NCBI RefSeq assembly: GCF_016859285.1
Contig: NC_053401.1
Span: 6,764,469-6,828,468, forward strand
Length of the DNA stretch: 64,000 nucleotides
From: Xiphias gladius
Taxonomy: Eukaryota; Chordata; Actinopteri; Istiophoriformes; Xiphiidae
Reading direction: 5' to 3'
How positions within the stretch are numbered: the stretch's first letter is position 1; every line of letters begins with the position of its first letter. The notes below the pieces were generated by a model. It was not told where the DNA came from. It made no database searches and saw only the letters and a program-made list of their open reading frames with translations. This document shows, piece by piece, positions 11,920-38,730 of this stretch. The position numbers and the translations under genes were made by a program.

Positions 11920-14900
11920 TAATTTTTTTTAAGCTATGCCTACACACCAGGAAGTATAACATACATTTTAAAATGAGTACGAGCTGCTGATGAGACAGAT
12001 GACATTATCTTACAGTAATAGTGAGGTAATATAATAAATGGAATTTGCTACTATACTGTGTTGGCTTGCTTAACTTTTCAGTCTGCTGCAATTTGTCTCA
12101 TACACGTGTTTCTCATTCACAGATAACAGATTGGTTCAGGAATAGTCCGTAATGTAAGGCTGCATTTGAGTGAAGTCTCCAGGTAACAAAATCTAAAAGC
12201 AAAAGCTCCCTTTTTAAAAAAAATGTTTTTAACACTTTGTTTTTGTACAGATTTTAAAAAATGAGATGATATGTGCTGATTAGTGCAATTTACAGGTACT
12301 GGTAAGGGCGTTTTGTTACTGATGGACAGAGCCAAGTTAGCTGTTTTCCAGTCTTTATGCTAAACTAAGCTAACTGTCTCCTGGCTGTGGCTGTGAGCAG
12401 TAGCAGTAAAAGTGAAGAAATGTAAGGTCTACTTTAATCTTTGCTTTTATCCGTATGATAACTACAGGCACTTAAATCATTAGTCTGTAATCCAAAATAT
12501 AATATCAGCCCAGATCCCCTATTGTTAGTGTTTGATAGGGTCATTTCAGTATATTTTTTTTTTACCACATATAGTGGCCCTTGGTGGCTTTTTCACATAT
12601 ATTATTTTAGACAGAAATGGGAACAATGGAAACTCTATCTTACATCTGAACACACAAAGCAGGAAGAAACCTCCAAAAACCAGCACGCAGGGCTCCTCAC
12701 TTAACCTAATCTGCTTTAATGTTCACCAGTTTGCCTACGAACACAATACTGTCCTTGTAGTGGATTGATCAAGTTAAAGGAGGGGTTTCTGGGTTATGTT
12801 TGCTTAAGTCAGAACAGGTTTGAATTGCAGGAATTTACAGGAATTCTTTATTACGTGAATTCAGGAAATAATTCTGGACGCAATATTATGCAGGACAATG
12901 ACACATAGTGTTCCACAAAGCAAATAAATGGGTTTCTAAACCTTTAATCTTGCCTGGAAAAATAAATGATCTATTAATGTTTATTTTTAAGTGTCTGTTT
13001 CTACTGAGAAAACAGACAGCTGGATTATGTCCCTGTACCAACAGCTGGTAAATAGGGGATACAATTATATGGGTGAAAAACAAACATTGTCTTAAGGTAG
13101 CTTTTCAGAAGGCTCCCGACGGCTTTAGTTCTCTATTTAATTTAGGCTTATCATGAACAACATGGACTCTCATCCAAATATTTGCAACAACGAAAGAAAA
13201 GAATGCCTTGACATGCGAGGATTAAAATATAAAATTAAATACAATTAAACAAACTACAAATGGTATGTAACAAAAAAGGTTTTTTGAATAAAACTGAAGC
13301 TTGACACAGGACAAAAAACACTAAAAGTTAATGTAACAACTGCTGTAAACCTGCCACGTTACAGACTTCAGGGAAATGCAGATTTAATTACAGTAGATAT
13401 TAATCATTAATCATCATACAATAACAACATAACACAACTCGGCAGAGCCCAAGGAGACATAATCATATTTCTTGTGTTGTACGACCAAAAGTCCAAAAGC
13501 AAAACATACTCAACTTAGAATAATATAAAACACAGAAAAGCAGCAAATGATTGTACTGGGGAAAGTTTGGTTTTATCGATTATCGAACCAGTTGCTGATT
13601 ATTATTATTATTATTATTATTATAGTTGACTAATTATTTCAGGTCCACATCAAACCATTCAGTGACTCCTAGCACCTGCACTTCTGATGGTATATGATAT
13701 AATGAGATATAAACTAAACCAAACTGCATGCATTTAGAATGATACCATTTGAATATGGTACGCAGGAGTGTGTTAGAGAGCTTGTGTGTCCAGTTCAGAT
13801 GTGGGGCTGTATTTATCACTGCTAAAAGAAAAATTGTGGACTTAAGTGAAAGATAAAAAGTACAAGTCCTTTGCTTTACCCCTACAAACAAACTCAAGAA
13901 TAAAAACTATTTCTCAAACATCTTTTGACCTGAATATGCTCTTAAATGCCAGAGAGCACCAGAGTAGATCCTTGATGACTGCACAACTCTCTCTTCTGTC
14001 CGATAATAACAAGAATAATTTTATTTGCATTCATCAAGTATCTTCTTTGTCTAATTTCTCCTTATTATATGATTTCTCTGACATACCACCAGCAGAAAGC
14101 CAGCCAGTTTCCTATTATTTCATCCCTATTTACACACTGTATTTATCCATCATAAGTATTAAACTGTACCGTAACTGGCTATTCCTCCTCTGAGCATACA
14201 TGTGATCAATCATTTGCAAAAGCCATTTAAAATGGACCTTTACACTTGGCTGTAAGTGGGAGGCAGTCACTTGATAAACTATTGCACACACTCAGCGAAG
14301 AACTTTTTTACTCTTAAGTTTGTACTTCTGTAGTGTAATTCTTTGATAATATGGGTGTCAGTTTGGAAGATGAAAACCTGATATGTCCAGCGTCTTAATG
14401 ATATAAAACATGTTGTTTTTTTCCCCCCTTTTTTGCTTTATTCTGAGAATCATGCAATATTTTGTTTGGTGAGGAAAAAAACAGAAAGTAAATATCCGAA
14501 GGACTGAGATGGCTGTTCACGTATTAAATATTTAAATTAGCCAGTTTGGTTGGAGAGAGCCCAAGAGATTGAGATGAAAAGCCCTTAAGGCAGGTTTTAT
14601 TGCTATTCTGTGGGAACTGTGATTCAAACATTTCTCATAAATACACTATTTGAAAATACATAGAAGATGTTGAAACTTTTTTTTGTTGTTGGAAGATGCA
14701 TGTTATACTTTATATTTTTTATGTTTATGTCAGAGGGGTGAAATGACACAGAAATTAGACTTAACTAACCTTCTAGCTACTCGGGTTTTTTCATTATTTG
14801 CATGTATTTGCTTCCTGTAGCAGGGAGATAAAGCCATACAAGGATACAAAGAAAACAAGATATGGATTAGACAAAGCCCGTGAAATTTTTCTTTATTGAC

Positions 14901-15224
14901 ACAAAAATCAAGTTTGCAGCATGATCAAACCAAAAAACTAGATTTGTCAGACATGCTGTAAGAAGAAAGGCTGAATAATGCTGTAGTAATGCCTAAAGTA
15001 GTGTTGTGCCTGACCTGTTTTCCAGTCCTGTTCCTGTTACCTGAAGAGCACTGCTGATTTTCTATCCTCCCAGGTAACTACAGTTAATGATACACACCTT
15101 GCATCCCAGGTACCACACAACGAAGGGAAAACAGAGTAAAAAACCAGGACTGAGAACTGCACTTCTAGCACACCTCTGAATATGGTGTGGACTTCAGGAT
15201 ATCAGGTAACAGGAATCTGTAACC
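11920..15224. other. intergenic region between rad51ap1 and galnt8
   Basis: No coding exon was recognised. In humans DYRK4, AKAP3 and NDUFA9 lie between these two genes; nothing resembling them is seen here. The region contains a copy of the palindromic MITE family (13.42-13.65 kb) with an ATT microsatellite at about 13598-13622. Confidence 0.5.
13420..13650 (+). repeat. ATTAATCGAT-type palindromic MITE, copy B (partial)
   Basis: Carries the family words AGAGCCCAAGGAGACATAAT, CCAAAAGTCCAAAAGCAAA and TTATCGATTATCGAACCAGT in the same order as copies D and E. An (ATT)n expansion replaces part of the right end. Termini not clear. Confidence 0.55.
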
Positions 15225-15302
15225 GTGTGTGTGTGTGTGTGTGTGTGTGCGTGTGTGTGTGTGTGTGTGGGGTGTAGGGAGGAGAGAGAGAGTAGAGAGA
15301 GC
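15225..15302. repeat. (GT)n then (GA)n microsatellite 70 bp upstream of galnt8
   Basis: A near-perfect GT tract (15225-15269, one C interruption) is followed by a short GA-rich tract to about 15302. It immediately precedes the putative galnt8 core promoter, so length variation could influence that promoter. Confidence 0.85.
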
Positions 15303-15308
15303 ACCTGA

Positions 15309-15371
15309 GATAAAAGGTAGAGGATTATTGTCTCCACCTTTTTTCTGTCGGTGTGAGGCATCACTCAACAT
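15309..15371 (+). promoter_or_regulatory. galnt8: possible galnt8 core promoter
   Basis: GATAAAAGG at about 15309 is TATA-like and lies roughly 60 bp before the start codon at 15372, which would allow a short 5' UTR. This is positional inference only. Confidence 0.3.
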
Positions 15372-18300
15372 ATGCACAGAAGCACCAGGATGAGATCTGG
15401 CTGGATTAAAGGAGTACTTATAGCCTTTGTCAGTGCTTCGTCCTTGTTATACCTGGGCTCCATTAAGAGGGAGGTCCATACCCATACGGAGAGACTCCAG
15501 AGGGCCCACCAGAATGACTCCATCAGAGGCCAGGGAATGCTCAAGAGGATGGACAAGATGGAAGCAGACATCAACACTCTACGTGAGTCAAAGTCAAAAT
15601 TTCTTTTTTTAAAAAAAAAAGTAGTATAAAATGTAGTAAACTGGATTTTTAAAATAAAAACAATCTGGTTCAATTTGACAGGCTGGTTAAACGGTTGATT
15701 GAGGTGCATCTACTAAAGATCACACCAGTGCAATGAAAACTAACCAGTATTTGTTAATTAAATAAAGAGCAATTCATGTATTTACATTTCTGGGAGGAGT
15801 ACTGTTTGGTTTAGCCACATGTTATTGACTTTACAGGAAAGATAAAAAATAATCCTACCATATCTTGCCCACAGTCAATCTGATGAATAAACTTGAAAAG
15901 AAGGAACTGGTGGCACAGAAGAAGGAAGAGGTGAAAAAGGAGAGGAAGGTAGTGAGGAAGAGGTTCCCAAACTCGGCTCTGTTCATGAAGTGGGGTGATG
16001 AGCTGTCAGAGGAGGAGCAGAAGGAGGCGGAGAAGTTGTTTCAGAGATACGGCTACAATGCCTACCTCAGTGACAGACTCCCCCTCAACAGAGAGATCCA
16101 AGACACCAGACCCCACAGGTGATTATAACTTCCTCATTTGAAGGAACCAATAAAGCGCTGATAAAACCACACTTTGCTCACCTTGTTCAAACACAAGCTT
16201 AGTTCATGGTGATTCATGATGCCTGTTTAGTATTAAACCCAGGTCAGGCACAAATTTTATTACTTCTTATTATATTATAAATCTGTTCAGAATGTATCCT
16301 TTGATGTGTCTTTGCTCTAAATAAATCAATTTCTGAGAAACACGAATTCAGCTTTTTTTTTAGAAACACTGAATTTGGCACAAATATTCTCTTAAATTTC
16401 TTTGATGTGGCGCAATATACGAAAAGAAAAAGATTAAATTTTACTCTTTTCAGAGAGCATAAAGCAAGAGGGTACACTTCATTTTACACTGAATGAATGT
16501 GAAGTTAGAACTTAAAATGTAGGCATTTACTTTTTATAATTAAATTACAAAAATTATATTTAGAAATGCCTATATTCGTTTAAGAAATTAAATCAATGTG
16601 TATCAATCTGCACACCAGATTGAATGTGAAAGTTGATAGTCCTTTTTTTTTTTTTGTCACTTAGAGCTGAACTGATTGGTCAGTTAGTTGATTAGTTGAT
16701 AATCAGAAAATTGACCATTAATTAAATTCATAATCATAAGCAAAAATACAAAAAATTAACCGATCGGGGCTTTTCAAATGGGAATATTTGCTACCTATTG
16801 GTCTTTATGATAGTAAACTGAATATCTCTGGGTTTTGGAGACGTTAACTTAAAAAATTGTGATGGGTATTTTTCACTATTTTGACATTTTATAGACGATA
16901 GGTTTTAGTTTTATATAAAAATAGGCCCTGACTAAGATATATAGCTTTACAAATTTATTAGTAAACACTGGAAAATGCATCACAGAACATAAGAGAAAAT
17001 AAAACAGTTAAAAATGAATAAATAAATAAAGTGGAGTGTTCCTAAATTCCCTTTCTGAGTGTACCTCTGATATTTCTTTTGTTTCTTATGGCCATTACTG
17101 AAATAAGCACTACAGGGTACAACTTGAATTTAAAAAAAAAAAAAAACAACAATCTTATTCGAATAATTTTTCTGGATACAAAAATTAACACTGTGTTGCC
17201 ACTCACAGGTGTGCTGAGAGGAAGTACCCAGAGGATTTGCCTACCATCAGCGTTGTGTTAATCTACCTGGATGAAGCTCTTTCTGTCATCAAAAGGGCCA
17301 TCCGCAGCATCATAGACAAGACACCAGCTCGGCTGCTGAAAGAAATCATACTGGTGGACGATCACAGTAGTAACGGTAGATCGACCTGCTCGACAAAATT
17401 CCCGTTTCTAGCTCTCAGTTTATTGTCAGGCCATGGGAGACTATCCTGGGATGTACAAAGTCATATGCGAGCCTTTTAAAAGGGGTTTTCCTCTGCAACA
17501 TTTTCACTCTTGCAAACAATGTCCCATTCACTCTGGGTAATACACAGACCTTACTGTAAAATAACTTCACTGGAGCTACATTCTACTGAAGAAATAGTCC
17601 CTATAACAATTTAAAATTTTTTATTTTGAGTCAACCAACCCTAAAGGCTGGGCATTTTGTGATTCAGCAATGAGAGGTTGGTTGGTTAATTGATATGGCC
17701 AAGTGATTTCTAGAGATACAACTCAATCTACCGCTACATTACCAAAACCATTCACGACTTAAAATTTACTTTCTGCAGAGGATTTAATGGAGAAACTGGA
17801 TGAATACATCACGTTGATCCACGAGGAGTGTCCAGGCCTGGTGAAGAAAGTCAAGCACTCTCAGCAGCTCGGCCTCACGCAGGCCAGACTCTCAGGATGG
17901 AAGGTTGCTGTAGGGGACGTGGTGGCCATCTTGGACGCTCACATCGAAGTCCATGTGCAATGGTTGGTTCAAGTTCTGAGCGACGCGAGTTGCTCTGTTT
18001 TTCTGTTGCTGTGATGGTAAACCTGTCATTACACATTTATGTCAAGCTAAGCTGTCACTATGTGTCCAGGGCGGAGCCATTGTTAGCCCGCATTAAAGAG
18101 GACCGCACCATAGTACTAACGCCGGTGTTTGACAAAGTCAATTTTGATGACTTGACGCTGATTCCCTACGTACCTGCGGCTGATGCCTTCGACTGGGCTC
18201 TGTGGTGCATGTATGAAAGCTTCAGACCTGAGTGGTACACTTTAAAGGACGAGTCACAACCTGGCAAGTAAGTTCCAGTTTAAAGGGGTCGGTTACCCCA

Positions 18301-21300
18301 AATTAAAAAAAAAAAAAAAAATCCTCCTAAGAGTTAGATAAGAAGATCAATACCACTTACGTCCAGTGGTGGAAGAACTATTGAATATTGGGAAGTAGCA
18401 ATCTCACAGTATAAAAATACTCCATTACAAGTAAACTTATTAAAAATTTTACTTAAGTAAAAGTACATAAGTCTATAAAATCAAAAGTAAAAGTACTCAT
18501 TCTACAAAATGTCACCATGAAGAGTGTTACATTTATTATTTATATTGTTTTTAATTTTTAATTTTTGATGCATTAACGTAAGCAGCATTTACATATTTTG
18601 AAAGTGGAGCTAACTCTTAAAAATTGTACACACTGTTAAACGGTTTAATCTAACAATTTATCATATTTTTCTGTCGATGAACATACATCTATCTACAGTT
18701 AGGTACGTAAGTATTTGGACAGTGACATAATTTTCGTAATTTGGCCTCTGTATGCCACCACGTTGGATTTGAAATGAAGTCATCAAGATGTGTTTGGAGT
18801 GTAATTGTATAGTGTAAGTGAGTATTGCATTAACCGTTTTTAGACATATTCCCTCAATTTCAGAGATTCAAAACTAATTGGACAACCAGACATAATTATA
18901 AATAGGATTATTTTTCATTCTTGGATGAAAATCTTGTTCCAGACCATTTTCAGACTCATTATGTTTAAATTTGACTGCTTTTAGGTGGACAAAATGAATG
19001 TCCTGGCAGCATGGATAGGGCTTTTAAACCGATCTTCATGTTGGAAAATGAAGTGGCAACGTTTACTTTACAGGTCCATAATTTCATGGTAACTGAATCC
19101 CTCCGTAGTTTCCTGGAAACAAGTATGTAATAAGGTGCTAATTACAGGAAAATTAGAGTCAGTTACTGTAGGTAGAGTTTAGTACGTTTAGTTACAAGTA
19201 GTTGTTGACTTCCAGTACTCCATTAAGATAAAACTAGCAGAAAATGTAAATGAACAGCTAAAAGATTGAAACAAAGATGGACTCATGGCCTCAGTAAATC
19301 CTGGCTATGGCCCCAGTGACCAAATCCTCAGATGTCTTTAAACCATCAGCAAATAAAAACTGATTATCTGCATGGCTAGATAAGTTAAGACCGTTTGTGT
19401 ATGTGTGTGTGACCTTTTAACTACTCTTAATCAGTCTAACATCTAAAATGTGTTGACAATTCGGGAAGTGTCCAGTGGTTTAATTCAGTGCAAATTCGTC
19501 ATATTCTGTCATCAGGAGTCCGTCCATCATGGGGATCCTTGTAGCTGACCGCAAGTTCTTTGGAGAGATCGGAAGCCTTGACGGTGGAATGAAAATATAT
19601 GGTGGTGAAAATGTGGAGCTTGGCATCCGGGTAAAAATTTTCCCAACTAAAATACTGTAATTCACAGTCCAAAAAACAGGCGTCATCTTTGGAAACTGTA
19701 TCAATTTTGCCGTAGATGTGGAATGGCTGCTCTGTTTTTAGGTCCTGGTCCTTTCTGTGTAGCTGTAACATACAAGGTAGCTTCGCTATCTTAAATACCA
19801 AGTGTGACTCTCAGTTTATCTGTTTTGGTGATTTGTCCAGGATTTTGCCTTCCCTTCGTCTTAATGTATGCTGGGAAAGGCTCAGGACGTAGACCTGAAA
19901 ATTTGGCCGTGTTTATTTGACCATTAAAGTCCAGCGTGCATGTTACTTTGGACTCCTGTCTAAACAGACAATGCACTGTGCAGCACGCTGCCTTGCGCAA
20001 TGTTAATTTTTACTTGAAATAAGTATATTGCAAACAGTATGTGCATTAAATGCCCTTTGAATCCGCTTTCTAAATATATGACCTAAGAGATGTTTTTTTG
20101 CAGGTGTGGCTTTGTGGAGGAAGCATAGAGGTTATACCTTGCTCGAAAATTGCCCACATCGAACGAGCAAAGAAGCCGTACCTCCCGGACCTGAGTGTGA
20201 TGGTGAAGCGTAATGCACTGAGGGTGGCGGAGGTATGGTTGGATGAATATAAATATAATGTCAACATTGCCTGGAACCTTCCCCTAGAGGTAAGGGGTGA
20301 CACCTTATTGCGCACATAAGTTCTAACTTTTATCATCTAAATACACAAATTAGGCTTTTGTAAAAACACTTCTTTCCCACAGAATCATGGGATAGACATT
20401 GGGGATGTGACGGAGAGGAAGAAGCTGAGAGAGAGGCTGAACTGTAAGCCCTTTAAGTGGTATCTGGATAATGTGTACCCCATGCTGGACCCCCTACATG
20501 ACATCATCAGCTATGGAGCCGTGAGTCTAAAACATTAGGTTGATTAGTTGTCATTTATTAGATTTAAGCCACTTTTCATTTTCAAACTGTTTTTCTTCGA
20601 AGACTCTGAATCATCCAAGTCATAGGATCCCTAATAGCATGTGAGCTGTATTTTGTTTTTATGGGGTTTTTTTTAAACTTGTTTTTATTCAGGGTAGGTT
20701 TTCTGACAATATAGCGTTTGTGCATGAACACTGTATTGGAGGAACTCCCTGATCACAACTGCCCAGTTAAACCAGTCTTGATATACTGGCCACAGAGCAG
20801 CTTCAGTCCAAAAAAATATTTCCCATTGCTCTTATTTGAACAAGTCCCCACTGTGCAACTTTGGACCGTCTGAGACGAAATCTTTGGTCGTCAATCGCAA
20901 ACGAAAATTGGGACGGTGCCACTATGACCCATGTCTGCAAAACCAACCAATCAGAATACAACACGGAAAGTCATGTGTAATTGCCATTTTTGAGTAAGGT
21001 TTAGGAAAAAACAAAAAATAAACACTTTTCCCTAGCCACAACTGGGTCCAAATTCTCCTCCTCTTATGTGGTTTTTCAATACGTAGAAATATCAGCACTG
21101 TGGCCAATTACTAGTGTTTTTGCTGCATATTTAAAACAAAAGAAGGGCGCAGATGGATGACACGAGCTGATGACATGCCTCCCCTGTCATCTTTTTTTTT
21201 TTCTTCTTCTTCTTCTTCTTCTATTTATATGGTAGTGCTACCAAAAAAAAAAAAAAAAAAAAAAAAGTGCCTTATTGTCTTTAAGTGCATTCTTGGCTGG

Positions 21301-22220
21301 AGCCTCAGAAGTTAGAACTCTAGATGATTATATTGTACACAGTATGTTACGTATGTTGTGCCATTATTTCTCACGGATGCTATAAAGGGTAACTTTCTGT
21401 CTCTAATTCTGTTGTCAGCTGATAAGTGACCTGAAGCAAGATCTCTGTATTGACCAAGGCCCAATGCCTGGGAACACGCCGATTGTTTATGCATGCCACT
21501 ACTACTCACCTCAGGTATAGCAGAGATTTACTCCATGCACACCAGGGCTGTCTCTTTTTCAAAAAGTGAAGTTTGAACCAATTAGATATCCTTGTATATA
21601 AATCTTGCAATCTTATTGGTGCTTGCTATCTTAAAGGCGATCGCCTTTTTAAACTATGAACGGACTGATGCACTGTAAATTTTAAATTTGTGAAAAAAAT
21701 TTCCCTACCTTTGAACGAATTTTCAGATTTTCAGAATAAAAAGTGACAGCCCTATAGCGCACGTAGACTGTGATTTTATTTGTTTGAAGATAATTTGTGT
21801 TCTTTGGTGTAGCATTGTTATTATCGCTCCAATGGAGAACTCTACATTGGTGGAATCAAATCTCACAAGTACAACAACAACCGCTGCCTGGTGGATGTCG
21901 GCACTGGACTCTACCCGGGGCTGTATGACTGCAAAGTGGCCCAGCAGAAAAAGTTCCACATGCTGTGGGATTTTAAACAGGTGAATATTTCAGTTTTAAA
22001 ATATAAATCTAAAACCAAAGAGTTGGGTCTGTCTGGAGAAAAAGAAAGTGACAATAAAACGTTTTATACCCAGGATGGACCTATCCAGAACAGAGAAACA
22101 AAGAGATGTCTGGAAGTTGCGATGGGGGAAGACGGCTATTACAAACTTGTTGCTCAGCAGTGCACTGGTCAGAGCTGGAAAATACAAAATCTCGTCAAAG
22201 ACCGCCTGAAGACAAGATAA
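15372..22220 (+). CDS. galnt8: polypeptide N-acetylgalactosaminyltransferase 8-like, complete (11 coding exons, 617 aa)
   Basis: This is a Golgi type II membrane enzyme of GT family 27; the family starts mucin-type O-glycosylation by moving GalNAc from UDP-GalNAc to Ser/Thr. Exons: 15372-15582, 15875-16118, 17209-17375, 17779-17962, 18070-18267, 19516-19630, 20104-20289, 20383-20520, 21419-21514, 21813-21980, 22074-22220. All are GT-AG and in frame. A short basic tail precedes a membrane anchor (about residues 11-30), then a charged stem, the GT-A catalytic domain (about 155-480) and a C-terminal ricin-type lectin domain (about 488-615, QSW at 602-604). The metal motif reads DAH (260-262) instead of the usual DSH. 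The Gal/GalNAc-T motif reads YGGEN (363-367) instead of WGGEN. These changes are typical of the T8/T9/T18 group, whose enzymatic activity is weak or undetected in most assays. The neighbour rad51ap1 is also near GALNT8 in humans. Whether this is a teleost a or b copy cannot be told. Confidence 0.92.
16662..16905 (-). repeat. ATTAATCGAT-type palindromic MITE, copy C
   Basis: Within galnt8 intron 2. AGAGCTGAACTGATTGGTCA at the left and interior words CTGAATATCTCTGGGTTTTG match the reverse complement of copies D and E. Diverged, ends approximate. Confidence 0.55.
18364..18640 (+). repeat. CAGTGGTGGAA-type hAT-like element, left part
   Basis: Starts with CAGTGGTGGAAGAACTATT and continues with TTTTACTTAAGTAAAAGTAC, the family interior. 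No matching right end was found; the following 18.70-19.08 kb belongs to another repeat. Inside galnt8 intron 5. Confidence 0.55.
18700..19080. repeat. dispersed repeat with TATTTGGACAGTGACA signature
   Basis: ACAGTTAGGTACGTAAGTAT followed by TTGGACAGTGACATAATTTT and, further on, GGATTTGAAATGAAGTCATC matches a dispersed teleost repeat I recognise by wording, not by name. A second, shorter relative begins near 56608. Ends and class are uncertain. Confidence 0.45.
21205..21266. repeat. (TTC)n and poly-A tracts in galnt8 intron 8
   Basis: A TTC run of about seven units is followed after 20 bp by an uninterrupted A run (about 21243-21265). Simple-sequence slippage; nothing else seen. Confidence 0.8.
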
Positions 22221-22868
22221 TAGATGAGCCAATGTTTGAAAAAAAAAAAACAAACAAAACAAACCAAAAAAAAAAAAAAACCCCATCTCATGTCAGAAAA
22301 AGATCTACAATAACTGCTTCTCTTTGGGGTGAGTTTACATTTTGCCCTGGACGACTTGTATCCACAAGAGTCCCAAGGTGCAAGAGCAAAGTTGTGAACT
22401 GGATCACAAAGAAGTGATCATTTTTATTTAATTCTTGTTTCTGCATCACATGTTATCGACAAATGTAACGTTGACACAATGTGAGCTACCACTGAGTAGT
22501 GATTTTTTTTTATTTTTTATTTTTTGAATACAAAAATACTATTACAGTTTTTGTTTGAAATTCCTGACAAAAAAAAAAAAGCTATAGACTATTCTGTATA
22601 CTGTTGCACTAAACTATGTTGAGGACAGTGAATGATTTTCTCTGAAATTGAGAGTTTGACGTAATCTACAGTACCTGCCTTCCTATGTCACACCAGAACA
22701 TCCTCCCAAAAGACCCCAGGGTATGTGACACCTCTCATCGGCCTTATGATTAGTTCCAACAGATTTGCGATGACTTTGAATTGTTTGTTAATGATCCGTT
22801 AATATTTCGGGTTACTGCTAAACTAAAGCAAACATTCAAGTAAAACAGGATCCATCGTGATTTGGCTC
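22221..22868. other. 3' UTRs of convergent galnt8 and ada2
   Basis: Only about 650 bp separate the two stop codons, so both 3' UTRs must lie here and may overlap. No clear AATAAA was seen on the plus strand after the galnt8 stop; on the minus strand a TTTATTT at about 22425 gives AAATAAA, a candidate ada2 signal. A-rich runs occur at 22239-22280. Confidence 0.5.
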
Positions 22869-28747
<5,879 letters not shown>

Positions 28748-28782
28748 GTCCGTGTGCGCCACAGGATGGTGCTGTCCTCCCC

Positions 28783-28791
28783 CTAGAACAT
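28783..28791 (-). promoter_or_regulatory. ada2: minimal upstream ORF in the ada2 5' UTR
   Basis: In the same exon, 42 bases before the chosen start codon, the minus strand reads ACC-ATG-TTC-TAG. This is a two-codon uORF with A at -3 (a good initiation context). Such minimal ORFs can reduce translation of the downstream frame. It also argues that MVIPIC, not an upstream ATG, begins the protein. Confidence 0.5.
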
Positions 28792-29144
28792 GGTCACACA
28801 GCCTCCGCAGTGCGCAGGGTTTCTGGGAAGAAAGAAACACTGTGTCAGACGCGAACTAATGACATCGCCGGAGAGGTCGGTGTAGCTTTTGCCGGGTAGC
28901 TGGTAAATAAATTTGACAAACTTGGTTTTTTTTTTTTAGGTAATCAACAGGACAACACGTGCGCTCAGCTCGCAAAGTCCACTCACTAGCTGGACCACGA
29001 CTGCTTTGCTTTCTGAATCAAGTACCCAAGAGAGAAGTGGAGGAAAAAGACAAACAATCCCAAGATCATTAATGGAAACTTTAACGAGGGGGAGAAAAAC
29101 TTACAGGCAAATCTCGCCGCTTTAAAAATCTTAAAAATACTCAC

Positions 29145-29210
29145 AAGTAAGACGGAGCTCCTGGTGTCCTGCGTCTCAGCTCAGCCGTCTGCCAAAAGGC
29201 TCCGCTTCTC
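29145..29210 (-). promoter_or_regulatory. ada2: probable non-coding first exon and start region of ada2
   Basis: On the minus strand a GC-richer stretch ends in a strong donor (CTTACTT followed by GTGAGTATTT, boundary at 29145). It is well placed to join the acceptor at 28822. The transcription start is not fixed. Confidence 0.35.
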
Positions 29211-29214
29211 TTCC

Positions 29215-30168
29215 ACAAGGAGCTCCACTATCAGTCCCGCATGTCAGCGAAATACTCAGAGCAAGTGAATCATTGGGGCAATTTTGTCTGACAAACACCA
29301 TGTGATAAACTAATGAATGAAGCATGAATGGCCAGTGTTGCAGCATAAATGTACGTCACTCAGCAGTGAGGAGACAGTCCAATTTAAAAAAAGGGGCAGA
29401 GAAGTGGTACTAATGATTTATATTTTATTATGTTTTACATTTCCACAATATAACATTTTCAGTTTGAGACACAATCAAAAAAGAAAAGAAAAGAAAAAAA
29501 AAAAGAGAACAAAAAACGAAACAACAACCACACATACATATAATTTAATCTGGAAACCTCATATACATACAGTGCATCCTCTGGAATGATATCACCCACT
29601 CCTTTAATTCATGATAACATACAGTCGATGTAACACCAATAAATTAACTCTGTAAGGTCATGTATGGTCTTCAGTTTTGTTACTAGGATACTATTTTCTG
29701 TTTCCCCCCTCTGTGATTGCTTGTGGCAGACACCCATTAGCCACACAATGCCCCATGCAAATTAAAATGTGGGGTAGAGGTTAATGAAACTGGGAAAGCT
29801 GTGACACAGATGCTGTGTGTGTCACGAAGACTGATCCAATTCAGAGGACAACGTGTTAAAACATCCAGCCGGCCACCCGATCCCGTCATCCCCGACCAAT
29901 CAGTGTAAACCGAGACCCTCGAAGGGGAGCAGCAGAGTAAACCAGTCACTACAACTGTGCGGCACCCACGATGCACATCTGTAAAGTTGAGTTGCAGCGT
30001 CTATCATGTCCCTTAATGCACAGAAAAAAAATACAGCAATACATCACACAACAACAACGCGTCTCTTTTGCACCGGAAATTTCGCTTCACAGACAGAGGA
30101 ATGACGTCTTTCATATGACAACATAAAAAAAAAATTAAAGGAGTTTCTCTCTAATACAGCAGAGCCAC
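29215..30168 (-). other. atp6v1e1: atp6v1e1 3' UTR
   Basis: The 950 bp between the atp6v1e1 stop codon and the ada2 start region contain no other gene. TTTATATTTTATTATG near 29415 gives AATAAA on the minus strand, a plausible poly(A) signal, which implies a UTR of about 750 bases. Less than 250 bp would then separate the two same-strand genes. Confidence 0.5.
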
Positions 30169-38441
<8,273 letters not shown>

Positions 38442-38730
38442 GGTCGCAGCTGTCAAAGATCCGCCCGGGCCCTGCCACGGAGAGAGACAGAAAGAGAAAC
38501 GCTGAGGTTTACACACGAGCGAGAGACGAAGGAGGCCGTCGTTGACGAACGGGAGCTTTAAAATCCCGCAGTGGGAGCTTTACGCCGATGTTTATTTACC
38601 GGAGAGAAACAGTGGAGGAGGGTTTGAATTAATCGCCGCAGTGGTGACTCGTAAAGATGTCTACGGAGGATCAGCTGATTTTTTGCGATGTCACATGATG
38701 TTTACTTCCGGCGAGCAGCCAATCAGATAC
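38442..38730 (-). promoter_or_regulatory. atp6v1e1: atp6v1e1 promoter with M-box, CCAAT and ETS-like sites
   Basis: Upstream of the strong start codon lies a CpG-richer stretch without a TATA box. GTCACATGA at 38690-38698 contains TCACATGA, the M-box bound by MITF/TFEB-type factors that drive lysosomal and V-ATPase genes. ACTTCCGG at about 38705 is an ETS-type site, and GCCAATCAG at about 38719 is a CCAAT box. The set suits a housekeeping lysosomal gene. Confidence 0.5.
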
